Shown in pieces: positions 46,197 to 56,412 of a DNA stretch of 64,000 nucleotides. Made by a program: the position numbers and the translations under genes. The notes under the pieces are model-generated. The model saw nothing but the letters and a program-made list of their open reading frames with translations, searched no databases and had not been told where the DNA came from. Source of the DNA: Jeongeupia sp. HS-3 (GTDB lineage: Bacteria; Pseudomonadota; Gammaproteobacteria; Burkholderiales; Chitinibacteraceae); NCBI RefSeq assembly GCF_015140455.1, contig NZ_AP024094.1, positions 2,294,001 to 2,358,000 on the forward strand. Reading direction: 5' to 3'. Every line of letters starts with the position of its first letter. Position 1 is the stretch's first letter.

Positions 46197-47311
46197 GCGC
46201 CGGACTCCTTCGTCGCCGCGAGACGCGTCACCGGCTGGCCTTCACGCAACAGGTGCACGCCGGCGGTGACGATGATTTCACCGGGCTTGACGCCCGAAAC
46301 CAGCACCGCGGTATCGGTGATCGTCAGCACCTTGACCGGCAAGGCATGCACGCGGTTGGCCTTCGCATCAAGCCGCCAGACCTGCTGCTTGCCGGTTTCA
46401 CCGAACAGCGCCGTCAGCGGCAGGCGGATCTGCCCGCTCGGCATCACCGCATCGGGTGCCGCCAGCCGCACGCTGGCGGTCATGCCCAGCCCCAGTTGCG
46501 GCACCACCTCGTCGAACACCACCCGCGCCGCATAGGTGCGCGAAGCCGGATCGGCGGCGGCGGAAATCTCGCTGACATGGCCCTTGAACTCGCGGCCCTG
46601 CATCGCCCACAGCCGGATCAGCACCTTGTCACCGAGTTTGACCTTGCCGTGCAGGTTTTCCGGCACATCGAGCGCCACTTCGGGGACGCCGTCGCGCGCC
46701 AAGGTGACGATCGGCGTGCCGGCGGCAACAACCTGACCCGGCTCGGCGCTGACCTTGGTGATCGCGCCATCGGCATCGGCCAGCAGCGTCGCGTAGGCGG
46801 CCTGGTTGTTCGCCAGCTGCCTTTGCGCCTCGGCCTGTTTCAGCGACTCGGTCGCCGCGTCGAAGCTGGCCTTGCGGGTATCGACCTCGGCCTGACTGAC
46901 GAACTTCTGCGCCAGCAAGGCCTTGCTGCGCTCGTAGTCCATTTTCACCTTGGCCAGTTGCGCCCGCGCCAACGCCGCCTGTGCATCGGCGGCAGTGGCG
47001 TTCAGCGCCGCATCCTGCGGATCGATACGCGCGATCACCTGGCCTTTTTTCACCACCGCGCCGATCTCGACACGCCGCTCGATCAGCTTGCCGCCAATGC
47101 GGAACCCCAGCGGCGTTTCGACATGGGCACGCACCGTGCCGTTGAGCTCGGCACCGGGCAGCTGCGCGTCGGCACCGGCGGTCATCACGCGCACCGGACG
47201 GACTTCCTCCTGCAGCTTGGCGTCGTCCTTGCAGGCGCCCAGCAGCGCCATCAGGGTCAGTACGGCGGCCAGCTTGAGCCGGCGCGGTACGAGGGCAAAT
47301 CGGTCATGCAT
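46193..47311 (-). CDS. RND efflux periplasmic adaptor lipoprotein (membrane fusion protein)
   Basis: This 372-residue adaptor joins pump and channel. Signal peptide and lipobox LLGAC (Cys-27) place it as a lipoprotein of the inner membrane. The lipoyl-like half-motifs (GFRIGGKLIERRVEIGAVVKKGQVIARID and DADGAITKVSAEPGQVV) and a coiled-coil hairpin (about 95-165) are visible. The beta-barrel segment runs through LALDVPENLHGKVKLGDKV. The gene overlaps both neighbours by a few bases (TetR upstream, RND downstream). Confidence 0.93.
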   Translation of the reverse strand: MHDRFALVPRRLKLAAVLTLMALLGACKDDAKLQEEVRPVRVMTAGADAQLPGAELNGTVRAHVETPLGFRIGGKLIERRVEIGAVVKKGQVIARIDPQDAALNATAADAQAALARAQLAKVKMDYERSKALLAQKFVSQAEVDTRKASFDAATESLKQAEAQRQLANNQAAYATLLADADGAITKVSAEPGQVVAAGTPIVTLARDGVPEVALDVPENLHGKVKLGDKVLIRLWAMQGREFKGHVSEISAAADPASRTYAARVVFDEVVPQLGLGMTASVRLAAPDAVMPSGQIRLPLTALFGETGKQQVWRLDAKANRVHALPVKVLTITDTAVLVSGVKPGEIIVTAGVHLLREGQPVTRLAATKESGA

Positions 47312-47963
47312 GGTCGGAAGCCTCGGAAAGGGATTCGGGGCGCTGCAGCAGGCCGCGCAGCATCAGGTCGAGCAAGGTGTCGAGATAACGGATGGGGTCG
47401 AGCTTGTCGAAGCCACAACCTTGCGGCATGTAGCGCCACAGCATCGCCATGATCACCGGCGCCACCAGCACGTGCAGTGCGTAGTCGACGTCGATCGGCG
47501 TGAACTCGCCGCTGGCGATGCCGGCTTCGATTTCGCGGCGGAAAATCACCTGACCGCGAACGATGAACTGGTCGTTGTAGAGCTGCACGACCTCGGGGAA
47601 ATTGCCGGCTTCGGCGATCATCAGCTTGGGCAGCGCCGACAGCCGCGTTTCGCCCATCCCTTGCCACCAGACATGCACGACGCGGCGCAAACGCTCGGAT
47701 GCGCTGCCCGCAAAGCCGTCGAGCATGGCCTCGGCCTCGTCGAGCGCGGGCAACAGCAGCTCGTTGATCAGCGCCTTGAAGATGTCTTCCTTGCCGGCGA
47801 AGTACAGATACGGCGTACCGCGGGTGACGCCGGCGAGCTTGGCGATCTCGTCGATCCGCGTCGCGGCGTAGCCCTTTTCGGCAAAGAGTTCGAGCGCGGC
47901 CTCGAGGATTTCACGCGGACGCGCTTCCTTGCGTCGCGACCAGCGCTTGGGGCAGAGGTTCAT
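47304..47963 (-). CDS. TetR-family repressor of the RND efflux operon
   Basis: The 219-residue regulator has an N-terminal helix-turn-helix (ILEAALELFAEKGYAATRID, with EIAKLAGVTRGTPYLYFAGK), then a ligand-binding helical domain. It heads the efflux operon and overlaps the adaptor gene by eight bases. A perfect 18-bp palindrome lies 12 bases upstream of its start, the usual autoregulatory arrangement. The inducer is unknown. Confidence 0.93.
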   Translation of the reverse strand: MNLCPKRWSRRKEARPREILEAALELFAEKGYAATRIDEIAKLAGVTRGTPYLYFAGKEDIFKALINELLLPALDEAEAMLDGFAGSASERLRRVVHVWWQGMGETRLSALPKLMIAEAGNFPEVVQLYNDQFIVRGQVIFRREIEAGIASGEFTPIDVDYALHVLVAPVIMAMLWRYMPQGCGFDKLDPIRYLDTLLDLMLRGLLQRPESLSEASDHA

Positions 47964-47974
47964 GTCACAGCAAC

Positions 47975-47992
47975 TAAATGAATATTCATTTA
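47975..47992. promoter_or_regulatory. 18-bp palindromic operator (likely TetR site)
   Basis: TAAATGAATATTCATTTA is a perfect palindrome 12 bases before the TetR start codon and within the gap to argB. Size and position fit the operator of an autorepressing TetR protein controlling the efflux operon. Confidence 0.8.
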
Positions 47993-47993
47993 A

Positions 47994-48992
<999 letters not shown>

Positions 48993-48993
48993 T

Positions 48994-49029
48994 GCGTCCA
49001 TGCCCCGGATAAAAACGGGGCGTGGACGC
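48994..49029 (+). terminator. Long hairpin after argB
   Basis: GCGTCCATGCCCCG and CGGGGCGTGGACGC pair over 14 positions (one T-G wobble) around GATAAAAA. It begins right at the argB stop but lacks a T-run, so it is either a weak terminator or an mRNA-stabilising end. Confidence 0.6.
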
Positions 49030-49125
49030 AACGATACGCTGCCGCAGGCTTGCAAGTGGACGGGCGGTGACTAGATTGGAAGGAACCGCACCCGCCGCGG
49101 CTGACTCGACATCCAGGAGCCACCC

Positions 49126-49557
49126 TTGAAAACCGCCCGCCATATCCTTGCCGAGAAAAAAATTTCCGGCACGCTGTCGATCGAACCCCAAGCCACCGTC
49201 TACCAGGCACTGCAATTGCTCGCCGAAATGAACATCGGCGCACTACTGGTGATGGAGGGCGACAGCCTCGTCGGCATGTTTTCCGAACGCGATTACGCCC
49301 GCAAGGTCGTGCTGATGGGCAAGACCTCGGCCGCGACGCCGGTGTCCGAAATCATGACCCGCAAGTTGATCTGTGTACCGCCCTCGTCGACCGTCGATGA
49401 ATGCATGGCACTGATCACCGAAAAACGCATCCGCCATTTGCCGGTGATTGAAAACGACAAGGTGCTCGGCGTACTGTCGATCGGCGATCTGGTGCGCGAA
49501 ACCATTGCCGACCAGCAGTTCACCATCGACCAACTGGTTTATTACATCCACCGTTGA
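49126..49557 (+). CDS. CBS-domain pair protein
   Basis: The 143-residue cytosolic protein is made of two CBS motifs (residues 8-66 and 75-135: VYQALQLLAEMNIGALLVME, then VDECMALITEKRIRHLPVIE). CBS pairs bind adenosyl ligands and act as energy sensors. The start is TTG with AGGAG six bases upstream; the next in-frame ATG would delete the first CBS strand. Nothing else in the protein gives its partner. Confidence 0.9.
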   Translation: MKTARHILAEKKISGTLSIEPQATVYQALQLLAEMNIGALLVMEGDSLVGMFSERDYARKVVLMGKTSAATPVSEIMTRKLICVPPSSTVDECMALITEKRIRHLPVIENDKVLGVLSIGDLVRETIADQQFTIDQLVYYIHR

Positions 49558-49587
49558 TTTGTCCCGGCGGCAGCCGGGCGCCCCCCC

Positions 49588-50241
49588 ATGCCGCTACCCT
49601 GCTCGCCGATCTGGCTGTTCGACCTCGACAACACCCTGCATGACGCCAGCCGCCACGCCTTTCCGACCATAGACACGGCGATGACCGGCTTTATCGCCGA
49701 CGCGCTGACGCTCACCGAGGCCGATGCATCAAAGCTGCGCGTCGCCTACTGGCATCGTTACGGCGCCACGCTGCTCGGCTTGATTCGCCACCATCCACAC
49801 GTCGATCCGCGGCAATTCCTTGCGCACAGCCATCCGCTTGATATGCTCACCGATCAGTTGCACCCGATGCCCAGGCTCAAGCGCACGCTGGCCCGGCTGC
49901 CCGGACGCAAATACCTGTTCACCAACGGCCCGCAGGATTACGCCGAAACGATGCTGGCCGCGCTGGGCATAGACCGCAGCTTCGACGGTGTGTTCGCGAT
50001 CGAATCGGCCGGCTACGCCCCCAAGCCGCAGCCGCATGGCTACCACATGCTGTTGCGTCGCTGGCGACTTGATCCACATCGCTGCGTGCTGGTTGAAGAC
50101 ACCGCCGCCAATCTCAAACCGGCACGCCGGCTCGGCATGGCCACGGTGCTGATCCGCAAGGGTAGCCGCCGTTGCGCCTGGGCCGACTGGCAAATACCCG
50201 ACCTCGCGGCGCTGGCCGAGCGCTGGTCGCGCCAACGCTGA
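49588..50241 (+). CDS. HAD-type pyrimidine 5'-nucleotidase
   Basis: This is a 217-residue HAD-superfamily phosphatase. Motif I is FDLDNTLHDAS (nucleophile and acid Asp), motif II LFTNGP, the Lys is in YAPKPQPHGYH, and motif IV is LVEDTAANLKPARRLG. The cap after motif I is alpha-helical (IA subfamily). The DLDNTLHDAS...HAF pattern matches the SDT1/pyrimidine 5'-nucleotidase group. It lies 30 bases after the CBS gene and may share its transcript. Confidence 0.88.
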   Translation: MPLPCSPIWLFDLDNTLHDASRHAFPTIDTAMTGFIADALTLTEADASKLRVAYWHRYGATLLGLIRHHPHVDPRQFLAHSHPLDMLTDQLHPMPRLKRTLARLPGRKYLFTNGPQDYAETMLAALGIDRSFDGVFAIESAGYAPKPQPHGYHMLLRRWRLDPHRCVLVEDTAANLKPARRLGMATVLIRKGSRRCAWADWQIPDLAALAERWSRQR

Positions 50242-50247
50242 AACGAC

Positions 50248-50276
50248 AACGGCGACCCTCAGGTCGCCGTTTCTTT
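50248..50276. terminator. Bidirectional intrinsic terminator
   Basis: AACGGCGACC and GGTCGCCGTT form a perfect 10-bp stem with a CTCA loop. It lies between the convergent HAD phosphatase and kup genes; T-rich ends on one side and A-rich on the other support two-way termination. Confidence 0.87.
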
Positions 50277-50291
50277 ACTCTGGAACGTCGA

Positions 50292-52187
50292 TCAAAGCTC
50301 GACTTGCGTCCCCATCTCAACCACGCGGTTCGGCGGGATCTTGAAGAACTGCGTCGCCCGTGTGGCGTTGCGGTTCATCAGCGAGAAGATCTTGCGACGC
50401 CAGAAACTCATCGCCGGGTACTTCGCTTCGACGATGGTTTCGCGCGACAGGAAGAACGAGGTTTGCATCGGGTCAAAACGCAGTTCGGCCTGCAGCGTTT
50501 CAACCTGCGCCAGCACCTCCGGCACGCTCTGGTCTTCCTTGAAGCCGTAGGTGGCGATGATCTGGAAGAAGTGCTCGCCGAGCCGGCGCACGACCACGCG
50601 TTCGCGCTTGGCCACGAAGGGGATGTCGGCGGTTCTGACCGTCAGGAACACCACCTGGTCATGCAATACCTTGTTGTGCTTGAGGTTGTGCAACAGCGCA
50701 TGCGGCACCGAATCGGCGCTGGCGGTCATGAATACCGCGACACCTTCGACCCGGGTCGGCGGCGACGCTTCGAGGCTTTCGACAAAGCCCTCAAGCGGCA
50801 GCTCGCCGGCAAGCAGGCGCTCGTACAGCAGCTTGCGCCCGCGCTTCCAGGTCATCATCAGCGTGAATGCAGCAAGACCAACCATCAGCGGGAACCAGCC
50901 GCCTTCGAAGACTTTCACCGCATTGGCCGAGAACAGCAGCGTATCGACGACCAGCAGCACCAGCAGCGAAGCGATGGCCAGCCATTTGCGCCAACCGCCG
51001 AAGATATGCCCCACGACAGCAAAGGCCAGCATCGTGGTGATCAGCATCGTGCAGGTCACCGCAAAGCCGTAGGCCGAAGCCAGACTGCCGGAGGAGCGGA
51101 AGCCCAGTACCAGCAGGATCACCGCAACCAGCAAGAACCAGTTGATCCCGGGCATGTAAATCTGGCCCTTCTCGGTTTCCGAGGTATGCAGGATGTCCAT
51201 ACGCGGGCAGAAGCCAAGGTGCACCGCCTGGTTGGTCATCGAATACGCCCCCGAAATCACCGCCTGTGAGGCGATCACCGTGGCAAAGGTCGCCAGCACC
51301 ACCAGCGGCACCAGACCCCAGCTCGGGGCCAGCAGGAAGAAGGGGTTCTTGATCGTGCTCGGGTCGGAGAGCAGCAAGGCGCCCTGACCAAAATAATTGA
51401 GCGTCAGCGCTGGCAGCACAAAGGAGAACCAGGCGCGGCTGATGGCGGGACGGCCGAAATGGCCCATGTCGGCGTAAAGCGCCTCGGCCCCGGTCAGCGC
51501 CAGCACGACCGCGCCAAGCAGGAAGAAGGCCTGCCTGGGGTTATCCACAATGAACTGGAAGGCGTAATACGGGTTCAGCGCATGCAATACCGTCGGGTTC
51601 AGGAACACATGCCAGGCACCGAGGGCGCCGAGCACCGTGAACCACAGCAGCATCACCGGGCCGAACAGCTTGCCGACCGAGGCGGTGCCGTGGCGTTGCA
51701 TCGCGAACAGGCCGACCAGCACACCGATGGTGATCGGGATGATGTAGGGCTCGAAGGTGTGCGAGACGATACCGATGCCTTCCAGCGCAGAGAGTACCGA
51801 AACGGCCGGGGTAATCATGCTGTCGCCGTAGAACAGCGCCGCGCCGAAAATCCCCAGTGCGGTCAGCACCTTGGCCTTGCGGCTACCCGTTTTCAATTGC
51901 CGCAGCGCCAGCGCCAGCAGCGCCAGAATCCCGCCTTCGCCACGGTTGTCGGCGCGCAGGATGATGATCACGTATTTGAGCGAGACAACCAGCATCAACC
52001 CCCAGAAAATCATCGACAGCATGCCGAGGACATTTTCCGGGTTGATCGCCAGCGGGATGTGGCCGTTCAGCCCCTCCCGCAAGGTGTAGAGCGGGCTGGT
52101 GCCGATATCGCCGTACACCACGCCGAGCGCAGCCAGCATCAGTCCGTTCGTTTTTGACTGCTCATTGCCCTGCGATGTACTGCTCAT
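50292..52187 (-). CDS. kup: Low-affinity potassium transporter Kup
   Basis: The 631-residue integral membrane K+ uptake protein has about twelve hydrophobic helices in the first 440 residues (LAALGVVYGDIGTSPLYTLRE is the first) and a cytosolic C-terminal domain. Signatures GDSMITPAVSVLSALEGIG, GAEALYADMGHFGRPAI and MTNQAVHLGFCPRM are family-typical. Length equals E. coli Kup (622). It complements TrkAH in this window, so K+ entry has two systems. Confidence 0.95.
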   Translation of the reverse strand: MSSTSQGNEQSKTNGLMLAALGVVYGDIGTSPLYTLREGLNGHIPLAINPENVLGMLSMIFWGLMLVVSLKYVIIILRADNRGEGGILALLALALRQLKTGSRKAKVLTALGIFGAALFYGDSMITPAVSVLSALEGIGIVSHTFEPYIIPITIGVLVGLFAMQRHGTASVGKLFGPVMLLWFTVLGALGAWHVFLNPTVLHALNPYYAFQFIVDNPRQAFFLLGAVVLALTGAEALYADMGHFGRPAISRAWFSFVLPALTLNYFGQGALLLSDPSTIKNPFFLLAPSWGLVPLVVLATFATVIASQAVISGAYSMTNQAVHLGFCPRMDILHTSETEKGQIYMPGINWFLLVAVILLVLGFRSSGSLASAYGFAVTCTMLITTMLAFAVVGHIFGGWRKWLAIASLLVLLVVDTLLFSANAVKVFEGGWFPLMVGLAAFTLMMTWKRGRKLLYERLLAGELPLEGFVESLEASPPTRVEGVAVFMTASADSVPHALLHNLKHNKVLHDQVVFLTVRTADIPFVAKRERVVVRRLGEHFFQIIATYGFKEDQSVPEVLAQVETLQAELRFDPMQTSFFLSRETIVEAKYPAMSFWRRKIFSLMNRNATRATQFFKIPPNRVVEMGTQVEL

Positions 52188-52232
52188 TGAAACTACCCCT
52201 ACGAATTGGCCGCCGATTATAGCCCCGGTACG

Positions 52233-52802
52233 TTATGCGGCAAGCGGCGCGACCTTGAGCTGTGGCAAAGCTGCATGGATTCGAGTCCAGTCGAAATAAG
52301 GACCCGGATCGGTTTTACGCAGCGGCGCGATATCACAATGCCCGACGACCTCCTTCACAGGATGGCGCATGCGCAATGCAGCAGCCAGCAGGATCAGCGC
52401 GTCGTACTGGATGTTCTCGAAAACGTGCAGATCGCTGCCTTCGAGCTCGACGCCGATCGATACGTCGTTGCAACCGGGACGATCACGCCATGACGACACC
52501 CCGGCATGCCAGGCCCGCGCCGTCGTCGGCACGAATTGCAGCACCGTGCCATCGCGGCGGATGAAGAAATGCGCCGACACCCGCAGCCGGGCCAACTCGT
52601 CGTAACCGGGCGCGGCCTGCGGATCGATCCGGTTGGTAAACAGCCGCAGCACGTGATCCCCGCCAAACTGACCGGCCGGCAGGCTGATGTTGTGCACCAC
52701 CAGCAGATTGATCTCGGCGCCGTCGGGGCGTGCGTCGCAATTGGGGCTAGGCACCGCGATCGCCGTGTCGCACCAGCCGGCTTCGTCGATCTGCCAGCTC
52801 AT
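52233..52802 (-). CDS. ampD: 1,6-anhydro-N-acetylmuramyl-L-alanine amidase AmpD
   Basis: AmpD is a 189-residue cytosolic zinc amidase that removes peptide from anhydro-muropeptides in cell-wall recycling; loss derepresses beta-lactamase in many species. Zinc ligands and catalytic residues are recognisable: LLVVHNISLPAG (His), WHAGVSSW (His), then GHCDIAPLRKTDPGPYFDW (His and Asp). It overlaps pilR's stop by four bases. It works with Mpl, also in the window. Confidence 0.95.
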   Translation of the reverse strand: MSWQIDEAGWCDTAIAVPSPNCDARPDGAEINLLVVHNISLPAGQFGGDHVLRLFTNRIDPQAAPGYDELARLRVSAHFFIRRDGTVLQFVPTTARAWHAGVSSWRDRPGCNDVSIGVELEGSDLHVFENIQYDALILLAAALRMRHPVKEVVGHCDIAPLRKTDPGPYFDWTRIHAALPQLKVAPLAA

Positions 52803-54154
52803 GCCTCGACCTTGCCGGCGAGGCCGAGTCTGTCCATCCGGTAGCGCAGGCTGCGGAAGGTCACCCCGAGCAACTTGGCCGCCTGGGTACGGTTGCCGTT
52901 GGTTTTTTCTATCGTTTCCAGAATGGCCTGTTTCTCCAGCCGATCCAGATAATCCTGCAGGCCACCGCCATCGGCATCGACGAGTTCGACATCTTCACGG
53001 TCAAGCTGCAGATCGTACGGCGTGATCGTCGCGCCATCGGACAGCGCCAGCGCGCGCTCGAGCATGTTCTCCAGCTCGCGCACATTGCCGGGGAAGTGAT
53101 AGCGCGACAGCGCCGCCAGCGATTCCGCAGCGAACAGCGGTGCATCAACGCCGTTGTTTGCCGCCAGCCGCGCCAGGATGTGCCGGGCCAGCAAGACAAT
53201 ATCGTCGGCCATCTCGCGCAGCGGTGGCATTTTCAGCTCGATCACATTGAGCCGGTAATACAGATCGAGCCGGAAGCGACCCGCCTCGACGCAATCGGCC
53301 AGATTCTGGTGGGTGGCCGAGATCAGCCGCACGTCGACGGCTTCCTCGATGGTGCTACCCACTTTGCGTACCTTGCGCTCCTGAATCACCCGCAGCAGCT
53401 TGACCTGCATCGCCAGCGGCAGATCGGCGACCTCGTCGAGGAACAGCGTGCCGCCGTTGGCCGCCTGGAAAAATCCGTCCCGGTCGCTATCGGCGCCGGT
53501 GAACGCGCCCTTGCGATAGCCGAAGAATTCGCTCTCGACCAGGTTCTCCGGAATCGCGCCGCAGTTCACCGCGATAAACGCCTTGTCGGTACGCGCCGAC
53601 TGGGCGTGGATCAGCCGCGCCGCACGCTCCTTGCCGCTACCGGATTCGCCGGTGACGTAGACCGGCGCCTGACTCCTGGCGAGTTTGCCCACCAGCTCGT
53701 GTACCTGGCGGATCGCGGCGGAATCGCCCAGCAAGGGGCGGTCGCCGTCTTGCGGCAGCGGCTCGGCGTCATCATCGAGCCGCAAGGCGGATTTGACCAG
53801 GGTGCGCAACTGATCCAGCGAGACCGGCTTGGCCAGATAATCAAACGCCCCGGCCTTGAGCGCCGCAACGGCGTTGTCGGTACTACCGTAGGCAGTGATC
53901 ACCGCGATCGGCACATCGAGCCGCGCGCTCTGCACATGGCGCAGCAGATCGAGTCCCTCACCATCGGGCATGCGCATGTCGGTCAGCACAAGGTCGTAGT
54001 TACGCGTGTCGAGCAGCCCTCGCGCCGAGGCGACGTTGTTGGCCTTGTCGACATCGAGGCCAAGCTTCACCAGCGTCAGCTCAAGCAGATCGGCGAGATC
54101 GGCTTCGTCGTCCACGACGAGGACGCGGCGGTTGTTACGGGGTTTCCTGGCCAT
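52799..54154 (-). CDS. pilR: Type IV pilus response regulator PilR (sigma-54 activator)
   Basis: The 451-residue NtrC-class regulator has a receiver (phospho-Asp 59, [10 protein letters not shown]), then an intact AAA+ domain: Walker A GESGSGKE (169-176), GAFTGA (216-221), Walker [15 protein letters not shown] Fis-type helix-turn-helix ([20 protein letters not shown]) ends it. It activates sigma-54 promoters, classically of pilin. It overlaps pilS's end by 20 bases and precedes ampD. Confidence 0.95.
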   Translation of the reverse strand: MARKPRNNRRVLVVDDEADLADLLELTLVKLGLDVDKANNVASARGLLDTRNYDLVLTDMRMPDGEGLDLLRHVQSARLDVPIAVITAYGSTDNAVAALKAGAFDYLAKPVSLDQLRTLVKSALRLDDDAEPLPQDGDRPLLGDSAAIRQVHELVGKLARSQAPVYVTGESGSGKERAARLIHAQSARTDKAFIAVNCGAIPENLVESEFFGYRKGAFTGADSDRDGFFQAANGGTLFLDEVADLPLAMQVKLLRVIQERKVRKVGSTIEEAVDVRLISATHQNLADCVEAGRFRLDLYYRLNVIELKMPPLREMADDIVLLARHILARLAANNGVDAPLFAAESLAALSRYHFPGNVRELENMLERALALSDGATITPYDLQLDREDVELVDADGGGLQDYLDRLEKQAILETIEKTNGNRTQAAKLLGVTFRSLRYRMDRLGLAGKVEA

Positions 54155-55721
54155 CGTTCATTCCGAATACAATCCGAAAGCGCACGCCCGAAGGCGGCGG
54201 CAGCTGCACATATTCAAGCCGCGCGGCGTTGGCAGCGCAGATCTCGCGTGCAATATACAGACCCAGCCCGGTGCCCTTGGACTCGGTGGTGAAAAACGGT
54301 TCGAACAATTGCGTCAGCGCGTCGCGCGCGACCGGCGGGCCATCGTTGTCGACGTCAAGCTGCCAGTGCCCGTCGAGCAGCATGATGCGCAGGCTCAGAC
54401 TGCCGGGCGCCTTGCTGCAATAGCGCCAGCCGTTGCGCAGCAGATTCCACAGTACCTGATGCAGATGGCCCGGGTCGAACGGCACGACGGCCTCATCGGG
54501 ACAATCGCACGCGATGGGCATGGTAATCCGCTCCACCTGACAGAACTCGTCGATAAACGCCGACAGCCAAGGCGCCAGTGCCACCGGGCGCATCTCGATC
54601 CGGTCGCGACGGTTCAGCTCAAGCACGTCCTTGACCATCCGCTCCAGCCGGTGGGCGTTGTCGCCGATGATACGGGTCAGCTTCTGCATCAGCGGATCAT
54701 CACCGGCCTCTTCCCTCAGCAACTGGCCAGCATGGCTGATGGCACCGAGCGGATTGCGGATTTCGTGCGCCAGATTGGCGGTCAGCCGGCCAAGTGCGGC
54801 GAGCTTGAGCTGCTGCGCCTCGCGTCGCAGCCTGTCCATGTCTTCAAGGTAAACGAGCACGCTGCCGTCCGGATCGGGACCGAGCGGCACGAAGCGCGGG
54901 CGCAGGGTTTTATAGGCACCTTCAAGTTGCAGCAGCGTCGCCGGCTGGCCGGGATCGCGCCGCCACGCGCCCAGCGAGCGCGCCAGCACCGGCAAGGCGT
55001 TGAGCGGCTGGCCGGCGATCAGCGGCGCATCGATCAAGCGCTGCGCCTGAGCGTTGAACTGGCGTAATTGATCATGCTGGTCAACGACGATGACGCCATC
55101 CGAGACGTCCTGCAGGATGCGCGCATTCAGCTGACCGAGGTTTTCCAGATCGATGCCGCGCTGCTCTGCCAGTGCCTCGCTCTCGCGGGCAAAACCGGCC
55201 AATCGGTGCGCCAGCCACGCAAAGGCGAAACAGGCCATGCACAGCAAGGCCGGCACCAAGAAATCGTCGCTACCGCCCTGTCCGGACAGCGATTGCCACA
55301 TCTGTTCGCCCAGCAGCGCCAGACTGGCAACGGCGGCATGAAACAGCGTCATCCGGCCGCGAGAAATCAGCCCGGCAGCGGCCAGATAAGGCAGCAGCAG
55401 AATCCCCAGACCGCTTTTGATCCCGCCCATCAGGTGCATCAGCGCCACCAGAAAGACGATATCGGTCACCGCCTGAATCGACAGCTGAGTCTGAAATGCC
55501 GGCTTGCGCCGATAAATACCGAAGGCGAAAAGCACCGACAGCACGACCTCGGCGATCGCCAGCACCACGAAGGCATCGTAGCTGCCGGTATCGGCCTGCG
55601 CGAAGCGCGCACGCCAGCCAATGCTGGCGAACAAGCCCAGCGCGGCCAGCAAACGGAAGACGTTGAATAACGCCAGCGAGCGCCAGTGCGCCTCGGACGG
55701 AAAAACGCCGCGGCCGCTCAT
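54135..55721 (-). CDS. pilS: Type IV pilus sensor kinase PilS
   Basis: The 528-residue membrane histidine kinase has several hydrophobic segments in the first 190 residues (for example VLAIAEVVLSVLFAFGIY), then PAS (about 215-300), HisKA with His-319 (LTANLAHEIRNPLGAISHA) and an ATPase domain (LHQVLWNLLRNGWRY, GTGLGLYIAREI). The ATG at 55721 is the last possible family-like start; frames further upstream lack homology. Unusually, this ATG sits in the loop of a 10-14-bp hairpin (see separate entry). Gene order pilS-pilR-ampD on one transcript is inferred from overlaps. Confidence 0.92.
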   Translation of the reverse strand: MSGRGVFPSEAHWRSLALFNVFRLLAALGLFASIGWRARFAQADTGSYDAFVVLAIAEVVLSVLFAFGIYRRKPAFQTQLSIQAVTDIVFLVALMHLMGGIKSGLGILLLPYLAAAGLISRGRMTLFHAAVASLALLGEQMWQSLSGQGGSDDFLVPALLCMACFAFAWLAHRLAGFARESEALAEQRGIDLENLGQLNARILQDVSDGVIVVDQHDQLRQFNAQAQRLIDAPLIAGQPLNALPVLARSLGAWRRDPGQPATLLQLEGAYKTLRPRFVPLGPDPDGSVLVYLEDMDRLRREAQQLKLAALGRLTANLAHEIRNPLGAISHAGQLLREEAGDDPLMQKLTRIIGDNAHRLERMVKDVLELNRRDRIEMRPVALAPWLSAFIDEFCQVERITMPIACDCPDEAVVPFDPGHLHQVLWNLLRNGWRYCSKAPGSLSLRIMLLDGHWQLDVDNDGPPVARDALTQLFEPFFTTESKGTGLGLYIAREICAANAARLEYVQLPPPSGVRFRIVFGMNDGQETP

Positions 55722-55736
55722 GCGGTCCGCGGCGTT
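55700..55736 (-). terminator. Terminator-like hairpin containing the pilS start codon
   Basis: On the minus strand AACGCCGCGG pairs with CCGCGGCGTT; inside, CCGC pairs with GCGG around the loop ATGA, and TTTTT follows directly. It starts 25 bases after the rppH stop, exactly where an rppH terminator should be. The loop bases are the ATG of pilS. It could terminate rppH, and if read through could hide the pilS start. Confidence 0.75.
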
Positions 55737-55761
55737 AGCCGGATGTGATTCACGCCCATTG

Positions 55762-56259
55762 TCAGTGCGAAATCCGGCGAGCCGATTCGGCGCCGATAAA
55801 GCGCACCAATTCGGACAAGGCGGCTTCATACACGCCACGCTTGAAATCGATCACGGCCTCCAGCGGCGACCAGTAGTCGCTCCAGCGCCAGGCATCGAAC
55901 TCCGGATGCGTGGTGCGACGCAGGCACACATCGGTATCGCGGCCCACCAGCCGCAGCAGGAACCAGATCTGCTTCTGGCCCTTGTAGGTTCCACGCCATT
56001 CGCGTCGAACCCAGTGGGTCGGCACATCGTACTTCAACCAGTCACGGGTACGGCCGAGGATCTGCACATGCTCGGGGGCGAGCCCCGTTTCCTCCATCAG
56101 TTCGCGGAACATGGCCTCTTCCGGGGATTCACCCTGCTTGATGCCGCCCTGCGGGAACTGCCAGGAATGCTCGCGCACGCGCTTGCCCCAGAACACCTCG
56201 TTTTGACGGTTGATGATGATGATGCCGACGTTCGGGCGATAGCCGTCACGGTCGAGCAT
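55762..56259 (-). CDS. rppH: RNA pyrophosphohydrolase RppH
   Basis: RppH removes pyrophosphate from 5' ends of mRNA and so starts decay by RNase E. The 165-residue protein begins [20 protein letters not shown] (ATG 56259; AAGG nine bases upstream). The Nudix box [20 protein letters not shown] is complete and REHSWQFPQ precedes it. Length is in the family range. It lies upstream of pilS with the hairpin between them. Confidence 0.95.
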   Translation of the reverse strand: MLDRDGYRPNVGIIIINRQNEVFWGKRVREHSWQFPQGGIKQGESPEEAMFRELMEETGLAPEHVQILGRTRDWLKYDVPTHWVRREWRGTYKGQKQIWFLLRLVGRDTDVCLRRTTHPEFDAWRWSDYWSPLEAVIDFKRGVYEAALSELVRFIGAESARRISH

Positions 56260-56412
56260 AGTCTTACCTTTTAAACTTCTGTTAGCACCGATTTTTCCAC
56301 ATCCGGCGTTCCTTGGGAACGCCCTCGTCGCCACGGGCCGTCGTCCGGCAAGCAAACTTTGCGCCCGGCCGATACCGGCAATGCAAAGCCTGCGGCGAAC
56401 GCGGCCGTGTGC

